Positions 1-8,777 of a DNA stretch of 64,000 nt are shown here, one piece after another. The notes under the pieces are model-generated. The model saw only the letters and a list, made by a program, of their open reading frames with translations. It made no database searches and was not told the origin of the DNA. Within the stretch, counting starts at the first letter, position 1. Every line of letters starts with the position of its first letter. The DNA is from Staphylococcus xylosus (GTDB lineage: Bacteria; Bacillota; Bacilli; Staphylococcales; Staphylococcaceae), in contig NZ_MRZO01000004.1 in assembly GCF_002732165.1 (NCBI RefSeq), positions 62,001-126,000 of the forward strand. The letters run 5' to 3'. The position numbers were made by a program, and so were the translations under genes.

Positions 1-1
1 A

Positions 2-415
2 GACGTAAGACACGATAATACCACTATAGAATCATACGAAGATGATTACAAAACAATTATAGATAAAGTGTTAGCAAGTGATACAGTTATTATTGCTTCA
101 CCGATATATTGGTATAGCTTATCAGCATCAATGAAAGCGTTCATTGATCATTGGTCTGAAACGTTGATGGATCCAAGATATAAAGACTTTAAAGCAAAAA
201 TGGCAGAAAAGGATTTTAGATTGATTATTGTGGGTGGAGATTGCCCTAAAGTCAAAGCTAAACCTTGTATTACACAAGTTAAATATAGTTTGGAATTTTT
301 AGGCGCGAGCTTATCAGGCTATATTATAGGTACAGCAGAAAGACCTGGAGATATAGAAAAAGATGTATACGCATTAACACGTGCCCAAGAGTGGCAACAG
401 ACATTACAGCATTAA
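2..415 (+). CDS. NAD(P)H-dependent FMN oxidoreductase (flavodoxin-like), 5' truncated by window edge
   Basis: The reading frame is open to the left edge, so the N-terminus is missing; the GTG at 68 is probably an internal valine. The visible part has the second half of a flavodoxin-like fold: a hydrophobic strand followed by ASPIYWYSLSASMKAFIDH, the typical 'SPIYW...S..MK.F.D' signature of NADPH-dependent FMN reductase/NAD(P)H dehydrogenase family proteins, which contacts the flavin. The missing start would carry the phosphate-binding loop. A cytosolic redox role is expected from the family; the substrate cannot be told. A terminator follows directly, so it ends its transcription unit. Confidence 0.75.
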   Translation, partial: DVRHDNTTIESYEDDYKTIIDKVLASDTVIIASPIYWYSLSASMKAFIDHWSETLMDPRYKDFKAKMAEKDFRLIIVGGDCPKVKAKPCITQVKYSLEFLGASLSGYIIGTAERPGDIEKDVYALTRAQEWQQTLQH

Positions 416-437
416 TAAATATATAATCAATAGTTTA

Positions 438-472
438 AGCCCGGGACATAATTACGTGTCTCGGACTTTTTA
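438..472 (+). terminator. Rho-independent terminator after the oxidoreductase gene
   Basis: AGCCCGGGACAT (438-449) pairs, with three G-U wobbles, with GTGTCTCGGACT (456-467), and a T-run follows. Confidence 0.8.
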
Positions 473-563
473 ATCACATAAGCAATAGATGAGCGAAATG
501 AAAATGCGCTTATAACAAACTATTTGTATCAAGCTAGATAAAGTATTTTGAATACAAATATTA

Positions 564-572
564 TGTTATAAT
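564..572 (+). promoter_or_regulatory. Extended -10 promoter for the GNAT gene
   Basis: TGTTATAAT at 564-572 is an extended -10 (TGnTATAAT). No good -35 is seen. It lies about 40 bases before the acetyltransferase start. Confidence 0.5.
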
Positions 573-610
573 GTAGCTATTATTACCTATCTAAATAGGG
601 GGAGAGCGTC

Positions 611-1090
611 ATGCAAGAAATTAGAAGAGCAACACCCGATGATGTTGTAGGCATCAGAGATGTAGCAACGAAAGCTTGGTATAACACTTATTTGAATATT
701 TACGCAGCTAAAACGGTCAATGAGCTATTAGCTGCTTCATATAATGGTCAACACTTACTTAAACGATTAGAAGATCAATTATTCTTGGTCGTAGAAGAAG
801 ATAATGAGATTATTGGTTTTGCAACATTCATATATGGCGCGGAATTATTTTTATCTGCACATTATGTGAGGCCATCGTGGCAACACCGTGGTTATGGTTC
901 GAAATTGTTGACTGAAGGATTGAGTTATTTTGAAGGTGAATATGACGAAGTCTTTTTGGAAGTCGATAATAAAAATGATGAAGCAGTGTCATTTTATGAG
1001 CAAAAAGGCTTTGAAAGACTCCGTTCATACACGCATGTAATGTATGGAGAAGCAATGGATTTGGCATTAATGCGTAAAACATTAAAATAA
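611..1090 (+). CDS. GNAT family N-acetyltransferase
   Basis: A 159-residue single-domain GNAT protein. The acetyl-CoA pyrophosphate loop is seen as RPSWQHRGYGSKLL (Q/RxxGxG/A type), preceded by the beta-4 strand AHYVRPSW and followed by VFLEVDNKNDEAVSFYEQKGF, the usual C-terminal 'N..A..FYEK.GF' motif. It should transfer acetyl from acetyl-CoA to an amine; the acceptor cannot be told from sequence. A GGGGAGAG ribosome binding site precedes ATG 611. The HD phosphohydrolase gene follows after about 34 bases with no terminator, so the two are probably co-transcribed. Confidence 0.85.
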   Translation: MQEIRRATPDDVVGIRDVATKAWYNTYLNIYAAKTVNELLAASYNGQHLLKRLEDQLFLVVEEDNEIIGFATFIYGAELFLSAHYVRPSWQHRGYGSKLLTEGLSYFEGEYDEVFLEVDNKNDEAVSFYEQKGFERLRSYTHVMYGEAMDLALMRKTLK

Positions 1091-1124
1091 GCTGCGCAGC
1101 ATAGATATGGATAGGAGAATGACA

Positions 1125-2423
1125 TTGACTTTTACAACATATGCTACACAAAAATTACCAGAAGAAAAAGTGTTTAAAGATCCCATTCATAGATACATTC
1201 ATGTAAGAGATCAAGTAGTTTGGGATTTAATCAAGACAAAAGAGTTCCAACGTTTGAGAAGAATTAAGCAATTAGGTACATTATATCTCTCATTTCATAC
1301 AGCTGAACATAGTAGATTTGGTCACTCACTTGGTGTATATGAAATCGTGCGCAGAATAATCGATGATTCATTTGATGGACGAGAGGCATGGGATAACAAT
1401 GATAGACCATTAGCCTTATGTGCAGCCTTATTACATGATTTAGGGCATGGACCTTTTTCACATAGTTTTGAAAAAATATTTAATACAGATCATGAAGCTT
1501 TTACACAAGCGATAATCACTGGACCAACTGAAGTTAACGAAGTTTTAAAACGCGTGTCAGAGGATTTTCCGCAACAAGTAGCTGATGTAATTAACAAAAC
1601 ACATGAAAATAAATTAGTAATCTCAATGATATCTTCTCAGATTGATGCAGATAGAATGGATTATTTACAGCGTGATGCTTATTTTACAGGCGTATCTTAT
1701 GGACAATTTGACATGGAACGTATATTAAGGCTGATGAGACCTTCTAAAGATGAGGTTCTTATTAAAGAGAGTGGTATGCACGCTGTTGAGAATTTTATCA
1801 TGAGCCGTTATCAAATGTATTGGCAAATATACTTTCATCCGGTAAGTAGAGGTGGCGAAGTATTATTAAATAATTGCTTAAAACGAGCGAAACAATTGTA
1901 TAACGAAGGTTACACATTTAAAATGTATCCGACTGATTTCATACCTTTCTTTGAAGAGACTATGACAATTGAGCAATACGTTGATTTAGATGAAGCGGTT
2001 GTATTATATTATTTAAAAGCTTGGGTTAATGAAGACGACCCTATATTGAGTGACTTATCTCGTCGTTTCATTAATCGCGATTTATTTAAATATATGCCAT
2101 TTGATGGTTCTATTATAACGATTACAGAATTAACGGATTTATTTATTCAAGCAGGGATTGATCCAAACTATTATTTCGTAAGCGAGTCTTTTTCAGATTT
2201 ACCATATGATTACGACAGACCAGGATCTGATAGAAAACCAATCCATCTGCTAAAAAGAAATGGTAAGACTCGTGAAATAAGTAGCCAATCGTTAGTTATC
2301 CATAGTATTACAGGCATTAATAGAGAAGATTATAAATTATATTATCCTAAAGAATTAATTTCTCAAATAGAAGATGACCAAATAAAGAATGCTATTAATA
2401 GCATTTTAGATGAGTTGAATTAG
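1125..2423 (+). CDS. HD-domain phosphohydrolase (YwfO-like, dNTPase-related)
   Basis: About 432 residues. The HD metal site is visible near the N-terminus: EHSRFGHSLG (residues 61-70), ALLHDLGHGPFSHSFE with the HD pair at about 104-105, and a later DADRMDYL supplying the last aspartate. The family includes deoxynucleoside triphosphate phosphohydrolases and B. subtilis YwfO; the physiological substrate here is unproven. I chose TTG 1125 because AGGAG at 1113-1117 lies seven bases before it; ATG 1119 is too close to that site and ATG 1107 has no ribosome binding site. Probably in one transcript with the acetyltransferase upstream. Confidence 0.88.
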   Translation: MTFTTYATQKLPEEKVFKDPIHRYIHVRDQVVWDLIKTKEFQRLRRIKQLGTLYLSFHTAEHSRFGHSLGVYEIVRRIIDDSFDGREAWDNNDRPLALCAALLHDLGHGPFSHSFEKIFNTDHEAFTQAIITGPTEVNEVLKRVSEDFPQQVADVINKTHENKLVISMISSQIDADRMDYLQRDAYFTGVSYGQFDMERILRLMRPSKDEVLIKESGMHAVENFIMSRYQMYWQIYFHPVSRGGEVLLNNCLKRAKQLYNEGYTFKMYPTDFIPFFEETMTIEQYVDLDEAVVLYYLKAWVNEDDPILSDLSRRFINRDLFKYMPFDGSIITITELTDLFIQAGIDPNYYFVSESFSDLPYDYDRPGSDRKPIHLLKRNGKTREISSQSLVIHSITGINREDYKLYYPKELISQIEDDQIKNAINSILDELN

Positions 2424-2677
2424 CTTTAAGTGGAGTTGTTGCATTTACTTAACATGTGATTAAGTAAGCAAATATAGCGTTAAGTATTAACAATCTAATA
2501 ATTTAGCAGAAATTAAAAGTTATAATGAGATTTCAGATATACAGCTAAATTGCATATGATTTACGTATATACTTAACACAATAAAACATCACTGTTAAAC
2601 TCAATATTTAGTAGACAATAATTGATTAAGTTCAAAAACTATTATAAATTTAATGAAAATGCGGGAGGTGTGCGATA

Positions 2678-3193
2678 ATGGCTGAAAATAAAGGGTTTAA
2701 ATTCAATATTATCAAAAATGATCCACTAGACGGGCATAAGGGTACAAATATAGGCTCAATAAGTTTAGACAACGTAGCGCCTGTCTTTATAGATGTACAA
2801 AATAAAGAGGCTTTTATTGATATAGGTGGTATGCACGCACGTTCGAGCGTTGAAAAAGGCGTTAAATGGATTAAAGAAAAAGAAGTAGTAGAAGGTGACG
2901 AAGCGAAGCCATATTGGCTATGTTGGGTTACAACTGAAAGAGGAGAAAACGGACCTTACTATGCCGGTGTTACAGCTTGCTACTTATTAGTAAATAAGAG
3001 TATTCGTAGAGGGTATAAGAGTATGCCTGAACATGTTAATATGATGGATAAATCAATGAAACATCAAATCGAAATAGATCATATTGGTGAAGAAAATAAA
3101 GTTGTGTTAAGAGAATTTCTTGAATCACATGATGCAGAGATGTGGCGTAATTCTACAGCACTATTACATGAAACTTTAAAAGCGAATAATTAA
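2678..3193 (+). CDS. YwhD family protein, function unknown
   Basis: A 171-residue soluble protein recognised as the YwhD family of Firmicutes (conserved, uncharacterised; usual length about 170). Visible hallmarks are the start FKFNIIKNDPLDGHKG, the internal DIGGMHARSSVEKGVKW and the YWLCWVTTER stretch. No signal peptide, membrane segment or catalytic motif is recognisable. GGGAGGTG precedes ATG 2678 at good spacing. The 254 bases upstream are AT-rich and hold nothing I can name; a hairpin follows the stop codon. In B. subtilis the gene lies near ywhE/speE, a context not kept here. Confidence 0.85.
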   Translation: MAENKGFKFNIIKNDPLDGHKGTNIGSISLDNVAPVFIDVQNKEAFIDIGGMHARSSVEKGVKWIKEKEVVEGDEAKPYWLCWVTTERGENGPYYAGVTACYLLVNKSIRRGYKSMPEHVNMMDKSMKHQIEIDHIGEENKVVLREFLESHDAEMWRNSTALLHETLKANN

Positions 3194-3514
3194 TGATATC
3201 GGGAGATGGCTAAACCTTTAAATAAGGTATTGCTATCTCCCTTTCGCTATATTAAATTAAGTGAAAGTTTGATTTAATATTGATACGCAGTTACTTTCTA
3301 CTGTGCTAACTTTTACTATACCTAAAAAAGATATGATTTACTTTATGTGTATACAATCGTAGGAGTTTGTCTATATAATTTCTTTATTTTGTATAGATAT
3401 ACGTTATTTAAAGAAAATAACTCTATGATAAAAATCGTTTTCTCAACTGTAATGCGTATATTAAGTATGCTATAATGGTGTGTATTATTTTAAAAGATTA
3501 GGGTGAAACGTACA
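3194..3514 (+). promoter_or_regulatory. Intergenic region with extended -10 promoter for the DUF1934-argS pair
   Basis: Besides the hairpin above, the region is AT-rich. TGCTATAAT at 3468-3476 is an extended -10 about 40 bases before the DUF1934 start. No T-box leader is visible (no tRNA-like specifier/antiterminator stems), so argS does not look T-box controlled. Confidence 0.5.
3201..3245 (+). terminator. Hairpin after ywhD, probable terminator
   Basis: GGGAGATGGC (3201-3210) pairs with GCTATCTCCC (3232-3241), with an inner ACCTT/AAGGT extension. Only a short T-stretch follows, so it may be weak. Confidence 0.6.
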
Positions 3515-3928
3515 TTGGAAAACAATGTTAATATCCAAACTAAACAAGTTGTTAAACAATTTGATAATAAAGAAAAATTTAATGTGAATACACGAGGCAC
3601 ATGGCAAAAACGAAACGCTGAGTTTATACGTTATCAAGAAGAAGTTAATGAAATGACTGTCAATGTGACAGTTAAAATTGAAGAAACTGGTGTGAAAATT
3701 ATTCGTAAAGGTGATATCAATATGAATCTTCATTTTGTTGAAGGTGAGGATACAATTACTTTATACGAAATTAGTGGTGGTCGAATTCCGTTAACTGTAC
3801 GTACACACTCTATTTTACATTTTGTATTAGATGATGGCGGTAAGTTAAAAGTGCATTATGATTTAATTCAAGATGAAGAAAAAATGGGTTCTTACCAATA
3901 TGAAATTATTTATAAGGAGACGCCGTAA
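3515..3928 (+). CDS. DUF1934 family protein (YwiB-like)
   Basis: About 137 residues, mostly beta-strand, matching the DUF1934/YwiB family of calycin-like beta-barrel proteins found just before argS in Firmicutes. Typical patterns are YIRYQEE, GVKIIRKGDINMNLHF, the run of short strands ending RTHSILHFVLDDGGKL, and a C-terminal YQYEIIYKE. Function is unknown. I prefer TTG 3515, which has AGGGTGA at 3500-3506 about eight bases upstream; GTG 3503 lies inside that site. It directly abuts argS, whose ribosome binding site lies in its last codons, so the two are translationally linked. Confidence 0.82.
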   Translation: MENNVNIQTKQVVKQFDNKEKFNVNTRGTWQKRNAEFIRYQEEVNEMTVNVTVKIEETGVKIIRKGDINMNLHFVEGEDTITLYEISGGRIPLTVRTHSILHFVLDDGGKLKVHYDLIQDEEKMGSYQYEIIYKETP

Positions 3929-5596
3929 ATGAATATAATTGATCAAGTGAAACAAACATTGATAGAAGAAATCAAGCATAGTATAGAGCAAGCAGAACTT
4001 GCAGACGCAAGTGAAATTCCAGAAATTAAAGTTGAAATCCCTAAAGATACTTCTAATGGTGATTATTCAACGAACATTGCAATGGTTTTAACCAAGATTG
4101 CGAAACGTAATCCACGTGAAATTGCCCAAGCAATCGTAGACCATTTAGATACAACTGCAGCAAATGTTGAAAAAGTACAAATTGCTGGACCTGGTTTTAT
4201 AAATTTTTATTTAGATAATGCTTATCTAACCGCTATCATCTCAGAAGCTATAGATAAAGGCACTGAATTTGGAAGCACAGAAGAAAAAAATGGTAAAAAC
4301 ATATTACTAGAATATGTGTCTGCAAATCCAACTGGAGACCTACACATTGGGCATGCACGTAATGCGGCTGTTGGTGATACATTGGCTAATATTTTAACTG
4401 CAGCAGGTTATAATGTAACTAGAGAATATTACATTAATGATGCTGGTAATCAAATTACCAATTTAGCGCGTTCTATTGAAGCACGCTATTTTGAAGCGCT
4501 TGGTGATTACTCATTTGAAATGCCAGAGGGCGGATACCACGGAAAAGATATTATTAATATTGGTAAAGATTTAGCTGAAAAGCAGCCAGAATTAAAAGAT
4601 CTAGATGAAGAAACGCGTATTAAAACATTTAGAAAATTAGGCGTCGATTATGAAATGGAAAAATTAAGAACAGATTTAGCTGATTTTAATACCCATTTTG
4701 ATAGTTGGTTCAGTGAAACGACTTTATATGAAAAAGGCGAAATCACAGAAGTGCTTAATAAAATGACTGAACTTGGTTATACTTACGAAAAAGATGGTGC
4801 TACATGGTTACGTACTACTGATTTTAAGGATGATAAGGACAGAGTATTAATCAAAAATGATGGTAATTACACTTATTTCTTACCAGATATTGCATATCAC
4901 TTTGATAAAATTGAGCGTGGTAATGATACTTTAATCAATTTATTTGGTGCTGACCATCATGGTTATATCAATCGCTTAAAAGCTTCGCTTGAAACATTTG
5001 GTGTGGATAGTGAACGTCTTGAGATACAAATTATGCAAATGGTGCGTTTAATGCAAGACGGAAAAGAAGTTAAAATGAGCAAACGTACAGGTAATGCTAT
5101 TACGTTACGTGAAATTATGGACGAAGTGGGCGTAGATGCTGCTCGTTATTTCTTAACAATGCGTAGCCCTGATACACACTTTGATTTTGATATGGAACTT
5201 GCTAAACAAGAATCACAAGATAATCCAGTTTATTATGCTCAATATGCACACGCGCGTATTTGTTCTATATTGAGACAAGCGGCTGAAAGAGGTATTACGC
5301 CTTCTAAAGACGCAGATTATTCACTTATTACAAATGACAAAGCAATTGATTTGTTGAAAAAAATTGCTGAATTTGAGACTACAATACAAAGTGCTGCTAC
5401 GAATAGAGCGCCACATAGAATTACAAACTATATTCAAGATTTGGCTTCACATTTCCATAAGTTTTATAATGCTGAAAAAGTGCTGACAGATGATGAAGAT
5501 AAGACAAAAGCGCTTATTGCTTTAGTAGATGCAGTGAGAATTACATTGCATAATGCGCTTGATTTAGTTGGTGTGACTGCACCAGAATCAATGTAA
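3929..5596 (+). CDS. argS: Arginine--tRNA ligase
   Basis: A 555-residue class I aminoacyl-tRNA synthetase that charges tRNA-Arg with arginine in the cytosol. The ATP-binding HIGH motif is at residues 139-142 ([11 protein letters not shown]) and the KMSKR loop at 382-386. The N-terminal additional domain that recognises the tRNA D-loop and the C-terminal anticodon-binding domain (from [17 protein letters not shown] on) are both present. Length equals the usual 550-560. ATG 3929 follows the stop codon of the DUF1934 gene with no gap and uses AAGGAG. A long-stem terminator follows. Confidence 0.98.
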   Translation: MNIIDQVKQTLIEEIKHSIEQAELADASEIPEIKVEIPKDTSNGDYSTNIAMVLTKIAKRNPREIAQAIVDHLDTTAANVEKVQIAGPGFINFYLDNAYLTAIISEAIDKGTEFGSTEEKNGKNILLEYVSANPTGDLHIGHARNAAVGDTLANILTAAGYNVTREYYINDAGNQITNLARSIEARYFEALGDYSFEMPEGGYHGKDIINIGKDLAEKQPELKDLDEETRIKTFRKLGVDYEMEKLRTDLADFNTHFDSWFSETTLYEKGEITEVLNKMTELGYTYEKDGATWLRTTDFKDDKDRVLIKNDGNYTYFLPDIAYHFDKIERGNDTLINLFGADHHGYINRLKASLETFGVDSERLEIQIMQMVRLMQDGKEVKMSKRTGNAITLREIMDEVGVDAARYFLTMRSPDTHFDFDMELAKQESQDNPVYYAQYAHARICSILRQAAERGITPSKDADYSLITNDKAIDLLKKIAEFETTIQSAATNRAPHRITNYIQDLASHFHKFYNAEKVLTDDEDKTKALIALVDAVRITLHNALDLVGVTAPESM

Positions 5597-5604
5597 TGAG
5601 TAAA

Positions 5605-5694
5605 TAAAAGAGAGCTAGTATGAAATTTGTTATTTTTGAGTGTGCTGATGTCAGCTTACTTAAAAAATAATAAATCGTGCTAGCTCTTTTTATT
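5605..5694 (+). terminator. Long-loop terminator after argS
   Basis: AGAGCTAGTA near 5611 pairs with the arm ending CGTGCTAGCTCT before a T-run at about 5687-5691; the loop is about 50 bases. Confidence 0.6.
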
Positions 5695-5740
5695 GTGTTA
5701 AAATTTGAAGAAAATCAAACATATTTAGGGGAAGATTCAA

Positions 5741-6379
5741 GTGAATTTAGACACCGAAACGTTATATCGTAAATTATATCATCACATGGGTCCACAAGGT
5801 TGGTGGCCTGCCGATACAAAAGTTGAAATTATGTTAGGAGCAATTTTAGTTCAAAATACGAATTGGAGAAATGCTGCATATGCAATTGAATCTCTTAAAC
5901 ATAAGACTTCATTAGAAACCCAACAAATACTAAATTTAGAAATTGAAACTTTGCAAAAGGTTATAAGATCTAGTGGATTTTACAAAAGTAAAGCACAAAC
6001 GATTCATGCTTTATTTAGATGGTTAGAGCAATTTGATTTTGATTATGAAGCCATTAACAAATATTTTCAAGAAAATCTTCGTAAAGAATTGTTAAGTATA
6101 AAAGGTATTGGGAGTGAGACGGCAGATGTTTTACTTGTCTATATTTTTGGTGGTGTTGAATTTATACCGGACAGTTATACGCGAAGAATATATTATAAAT
6201 TGGGTTATGATCATACTACGAGTTACGAAAAGCTTAAAAAACATGTCGCACTGCCAGATAGTTTTACTAATCAAGATGCAAATGAATTTCATGCACTATT
6301 AGATAATTTTGGTAAAGCATACTTTAATGGTGGTGGAACAAGCAAAGTTGATTTTTTAGAAAAATACTTCGTACGATGA
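5741..6379 (+). CDS. HhH-GPD DNA glycosylase, MagIII-like (3-methyladenine glycosylase III type)
   Basis: A 212-residue endonuclease III-fold protein. The WWPADTKVEIMLGAILVQNT stretch near the N-terminus resembles Helicobacter MagIII. The helix-hairpin-helix is LLSIKGIGSETADVLL, and the catalytic aspartate sits in FIPDSYTRR. The lysine of bifunctional Nth enzymes (K in G.GRKTA) is serine here, and there are no cysteines for the C-terminal Fe-S cluster, so a monofunctional alkyl-base glycosylase is the best guess rather than Nth. GTG 5741 is preceded by AGGGGAAG. It would remove damaged purines in base excision repair. Confidence 0.8.
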   Translation: MNLDTETLYRKLYHHMGPQGWWPADTKVEIMLGAILVQNTNWRNAAYAIESLKHKTSLETQQILNLEIETLQKVIRSSGFYKSKAQTIHALFRWLEQFDFDYEAINKYFQENLRKELLSIKGIGSETADVLLVYIFGGVEFIPDSYTRRIYYKLGYDHTTSYEKLKKHVALPDSFTNQDANEFHALLDNFGKAYFNGGGTSKVDFLEKYFVR

Positions 6380-6606
6380 TTTTAATTAAAAAAGATTTGT
6401 ATGTGAAAATTGTGATTTGCTCATATTGTTTCAATTACGTTGATATAAGAGCAAAACTTTATGTGAAGCACTGGGAAACTGTCCGCTATCTTCATGGAAT
6501 TATGTCAATATCTGTCTGAATTTGAAACAAAATATTACAAAAAAATAATTAAAAATGTATTGGGATTTGGTATGATAAAAGAAAATTGATAATAGGAGTT
6601 AAGGAA

Positions 6607-7488
6607 ATGAAAAAGCAATTTAAAATAGTATGTCTTTTTATTGTTATGTCTATGCTTTTAGTAGCATGTGGTACAAATTCTAATCAATCAGAAAAAAATG
6701 AGCAGTCAGAAAATCATAATTATAAACGAATTGTATCGTTGATACCAAGTAACACTGAAATTTTATATGAATTAGGTTTAGGAGACAGAGTGGTTGGTGT
6801 TTCAACTGTAGATGATTATCCGAAAGAAGTAAAAGATAAAAAACAATTTGATGCGATGAAATTAAATAAAGAAGCATTGTTAAAGGCTAAACCTGATTTG
6901 ATTTTGGCGCATGAATCTCAAAAGTCTACGAGTGGTAAAATACTCAATTCACTAAAGGAAAATGGCGTGAAAGTTGTATATGTCAAAGATGCTCAATCCA
7001 TTGATGAAATGTATAAAACATTTTATCAAATAGGGGATGTCACTGGTAAAAATAAAGAGGCTAAGGAACTTGTAAATGAAACAAAATCAAATATTAAAGA
7101 AGTTAAAGATACGATTCCTGAAAATGCTAAAGCCCAAAAAGTATTTATGGAGGTGTCATCTGAACCAGAAATATATACTGCAGGTAAAGAAACATTTTTT
7201 GATGATATGCTAAATCAATTAAAAGTAGATAACAGCTTTTCTAATTTAACAGGTTGGCAAAAAGTTAGTAAAGAAGATATCATTAAGAAGAATCCTGATA
7301 TTTTGATATCTACGATGGGTATTTCAAAATCAGAATACGAGAAAGTTATTGATCAACGTGGCGGTTTTAATGAAATTAATGCGGTAAAAAAGAATAACAT
7401 TGAAGCGATAAATGGAGATCAAATTTCACGTCCAGGCCCGAGAATCGATGACGGATTGAAAGCGTTAAGAGATGCAATTTATAAATAA
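6607..7488 (+). CDS. ABC transporter substrate-binding lipoprotein (FecB/BtuF family)
   Basis: A 293-residue class III binding protein. A lipoprotein signal peptide ends in LLVACG (Cys about residue 20), giving a membrane-anchored extracellular protein. The periplasmic-binding fold is recognised from KRIVSLIPSNTEILYELGLGDRVVGVS and DLILAHES, typical of iron-siderophore/cobalamin/haem binders. ATG 6607 has TAGGAG and AAGG upstream; an earlier in-frame start at 6586 is not supported. The permease 270 bases downstream probably works with it, but a terminator lies between them and no ATPase gene is near. Ligand unknown. Confidence 0.85.
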   Translation: MKKQFKIVCLFIVMSMLLVACGTNSNQSEKNEQSENHNYKRIVSLIPSNTEILYELGLGDRVVGVSTVDDYPKEVKDKKQFDAMKLNKEALLKAKPDLILAHESQKSTSGKILNSLKENGVKVVYVKDAQSIDEMYKTFYQIGDVTGKNKEAKELVNETKSNIKEVKDTIPENAKAQKVFMEVSSEPEIYTAGKETFFDDMLNQLKVDNSFSNLTGWQKVSKEDIIKKNPDILISTMGISKSEYEKVIDQRGGFNEINAVKKNNIEAINGDQISRPGPRIDDGLKALRDAIYK

Positions 7489-7603
7489 TAAGTATAGAAA
7501 AGGTTGTAATTATCATAAGGAGCTTTAAACATGATAACTGATGCGTAATATGTTGAGTATTACATACTTCCTTGCTAGAATGTGAAAAATGTTAGTTAGT
7601 CGT

Positions 7604-7661
7604 GAGGGACGGAATGTAAACCTAAGCAAAAGTTTAGAGTTATGTTTCGTTCTCTTTTTAT
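7604..7661 (+). terminator. Terminator between the binding protein and permease genes
   Basis: GAGGGACGGAATGTAAA pairs with TATGTTTCGTTCTC, followed by TTTTT. It may limit permease transcription relative to the binding protein. Confidence 0.65.
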
Positions 7662-7758
7662 AATTTAAGAAAAACATGCGATTAAATATAGTGTTAATGG
7701 ATTACAGGTGGTATTGTAATAGTTGAAATAAGTAAGTGAAAGCGTGGCTTAGAAAGCA

Positions 7759-8709
7759 ATGAGATATTATAAAGCAATCATCATATGGTCAATACTTCTT
7801 ATAACGAGCATTTTATTAAGTTTGGTGTGGGGGATTGGACATGTGAACGATACATTATCCCAAACAATTTTATATCAAGTGAGAATGCCGAGAATGTTGC
7901 AAGCATTATTTGCAGGAGTAGGTTTAACATTAGCGGGACATATGTTTCAAACTTTGCTAAATAATCCCTTAGCAGATAGTTTCACTTTAGGTCTTGCAAG
8001 TGGTGCTACGTTTGGATCGGGTTTAGCTGTTGTTTTAGGTGTTTCATTTATATGGTTGCCAATATTTTCAGTAGTATTCAGTATAATTACACTAATCTTA
8101 GTTATTGCTTTAACTACAGCTATGTCAAAAGGCTATCCAATTAGAACATTAATATTAGCTGGAATTATGATAGGGGCACTATTTAATGCGTTTTTATATG
8201 TTTTGATTATATTTAATCAAAGTAAGATGAAGAATATAGTAAATTATATGTTTGGCGGATTTTCATCTGCAGAGTACAATGAAGTCATTTATATTGGTGT
8301 TGTAACCCTAATAAGTGTGATAATACTATTCGGTATGATTTCTAAAATAAAGTTATTACAACTTGGAGATTTACGTGCGCAATCATTAGGACTAAGTGTG
8401 AAAAGCGTGACGTATATTTTATTGTTAATTGCTTCAATTATGACTGCAGTTATTGTGGCATATGTGGGTGTTATAGGATTTATTGGAATGGTTATTCCTC
8501 AACTTGTAAGACGAAACAGTGTGCATTATAATTTAGGTCAACAAATGGTACTGAACATGATAATAGGTGGTACAATTATGGTACTCTCAGATTGGTTGGG
8601 AAGTACGTTGTTAGATCCTTTCCAAATCCCAGCTAGTATTATTTTAGCTTTACTTGGTATCCCAGTATTATTTTATATTATGATAACACAATCGCGTGTT
8701 CATGGTTAG
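7759..8709 (+). CDS. FecCD-family ABC transporter permease
   Basis: A 316-residue polytopic membrane protein of the FecCD/BtuC family (about nine to ten hydrophobic segments). Hallmarks are the N-terminal VRMPRMLQALFAGVGLTLAG (consensus 'R.PR...A...GA.La.aG'), NNPLADSFTLGLASGATFG, and the coupling loop GVIGFIGMVIPQLVR that meets the ATPase. As the only permease it should form a homodimer. No ATP-binding gene is nearby; in S. aureus FhuC serves several siderophore permeases, so the fhuC at 43.6 kb is a candidate partner (inference). The ribosome binding site is weak (AGAAAG). Confidence 0.85.
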   Translation: MRYYKAIIIWSILLITSILLSLVWGIGHVNDTLSQTILYQVRMPRMLQALFAGVGLTLAGHMFQTLLNNPLADSFTLGLASGATFGSGLAVVLGVSFIWLPIFSVVFSIITLILVIALTTAMSKGYPIRTLILAGIMIGALFNAFLYVLIIFNQSKMKNIVNYMFGGFSSAEYNEVIYIGVVTLISVIILFGMISKIKLLQLGDLRAQSLGLSVKSVTYILLLIASIMTAVIVAYVGVIGFIGMVIPQLVRRNSVHYNLGQQMVLNMIIGGTIMVLSDWLGSTLLDPFQIPASIILALLGIPVLFYIMITQSRVHG

Positions 8710-8777
8710 ATAGTTCTATTTAAAATATAAAGCAAAATTTGCCTGTTTGAAAAATTGTAAATAAAGAGGTTATGATA

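Noticed and set aside
3194-3514. T-box or other riboswitch ahead of argS
   Set aside because: No specifier/antiterminator stems and the DUF1934 gene intervenes; only an extended -10 is seen.
7501-7550. Short leader peptide after AAGGAGC near 7520
   Set aside because: The ATG opens only five codons before a stop; no attenuator structure is linked to it.
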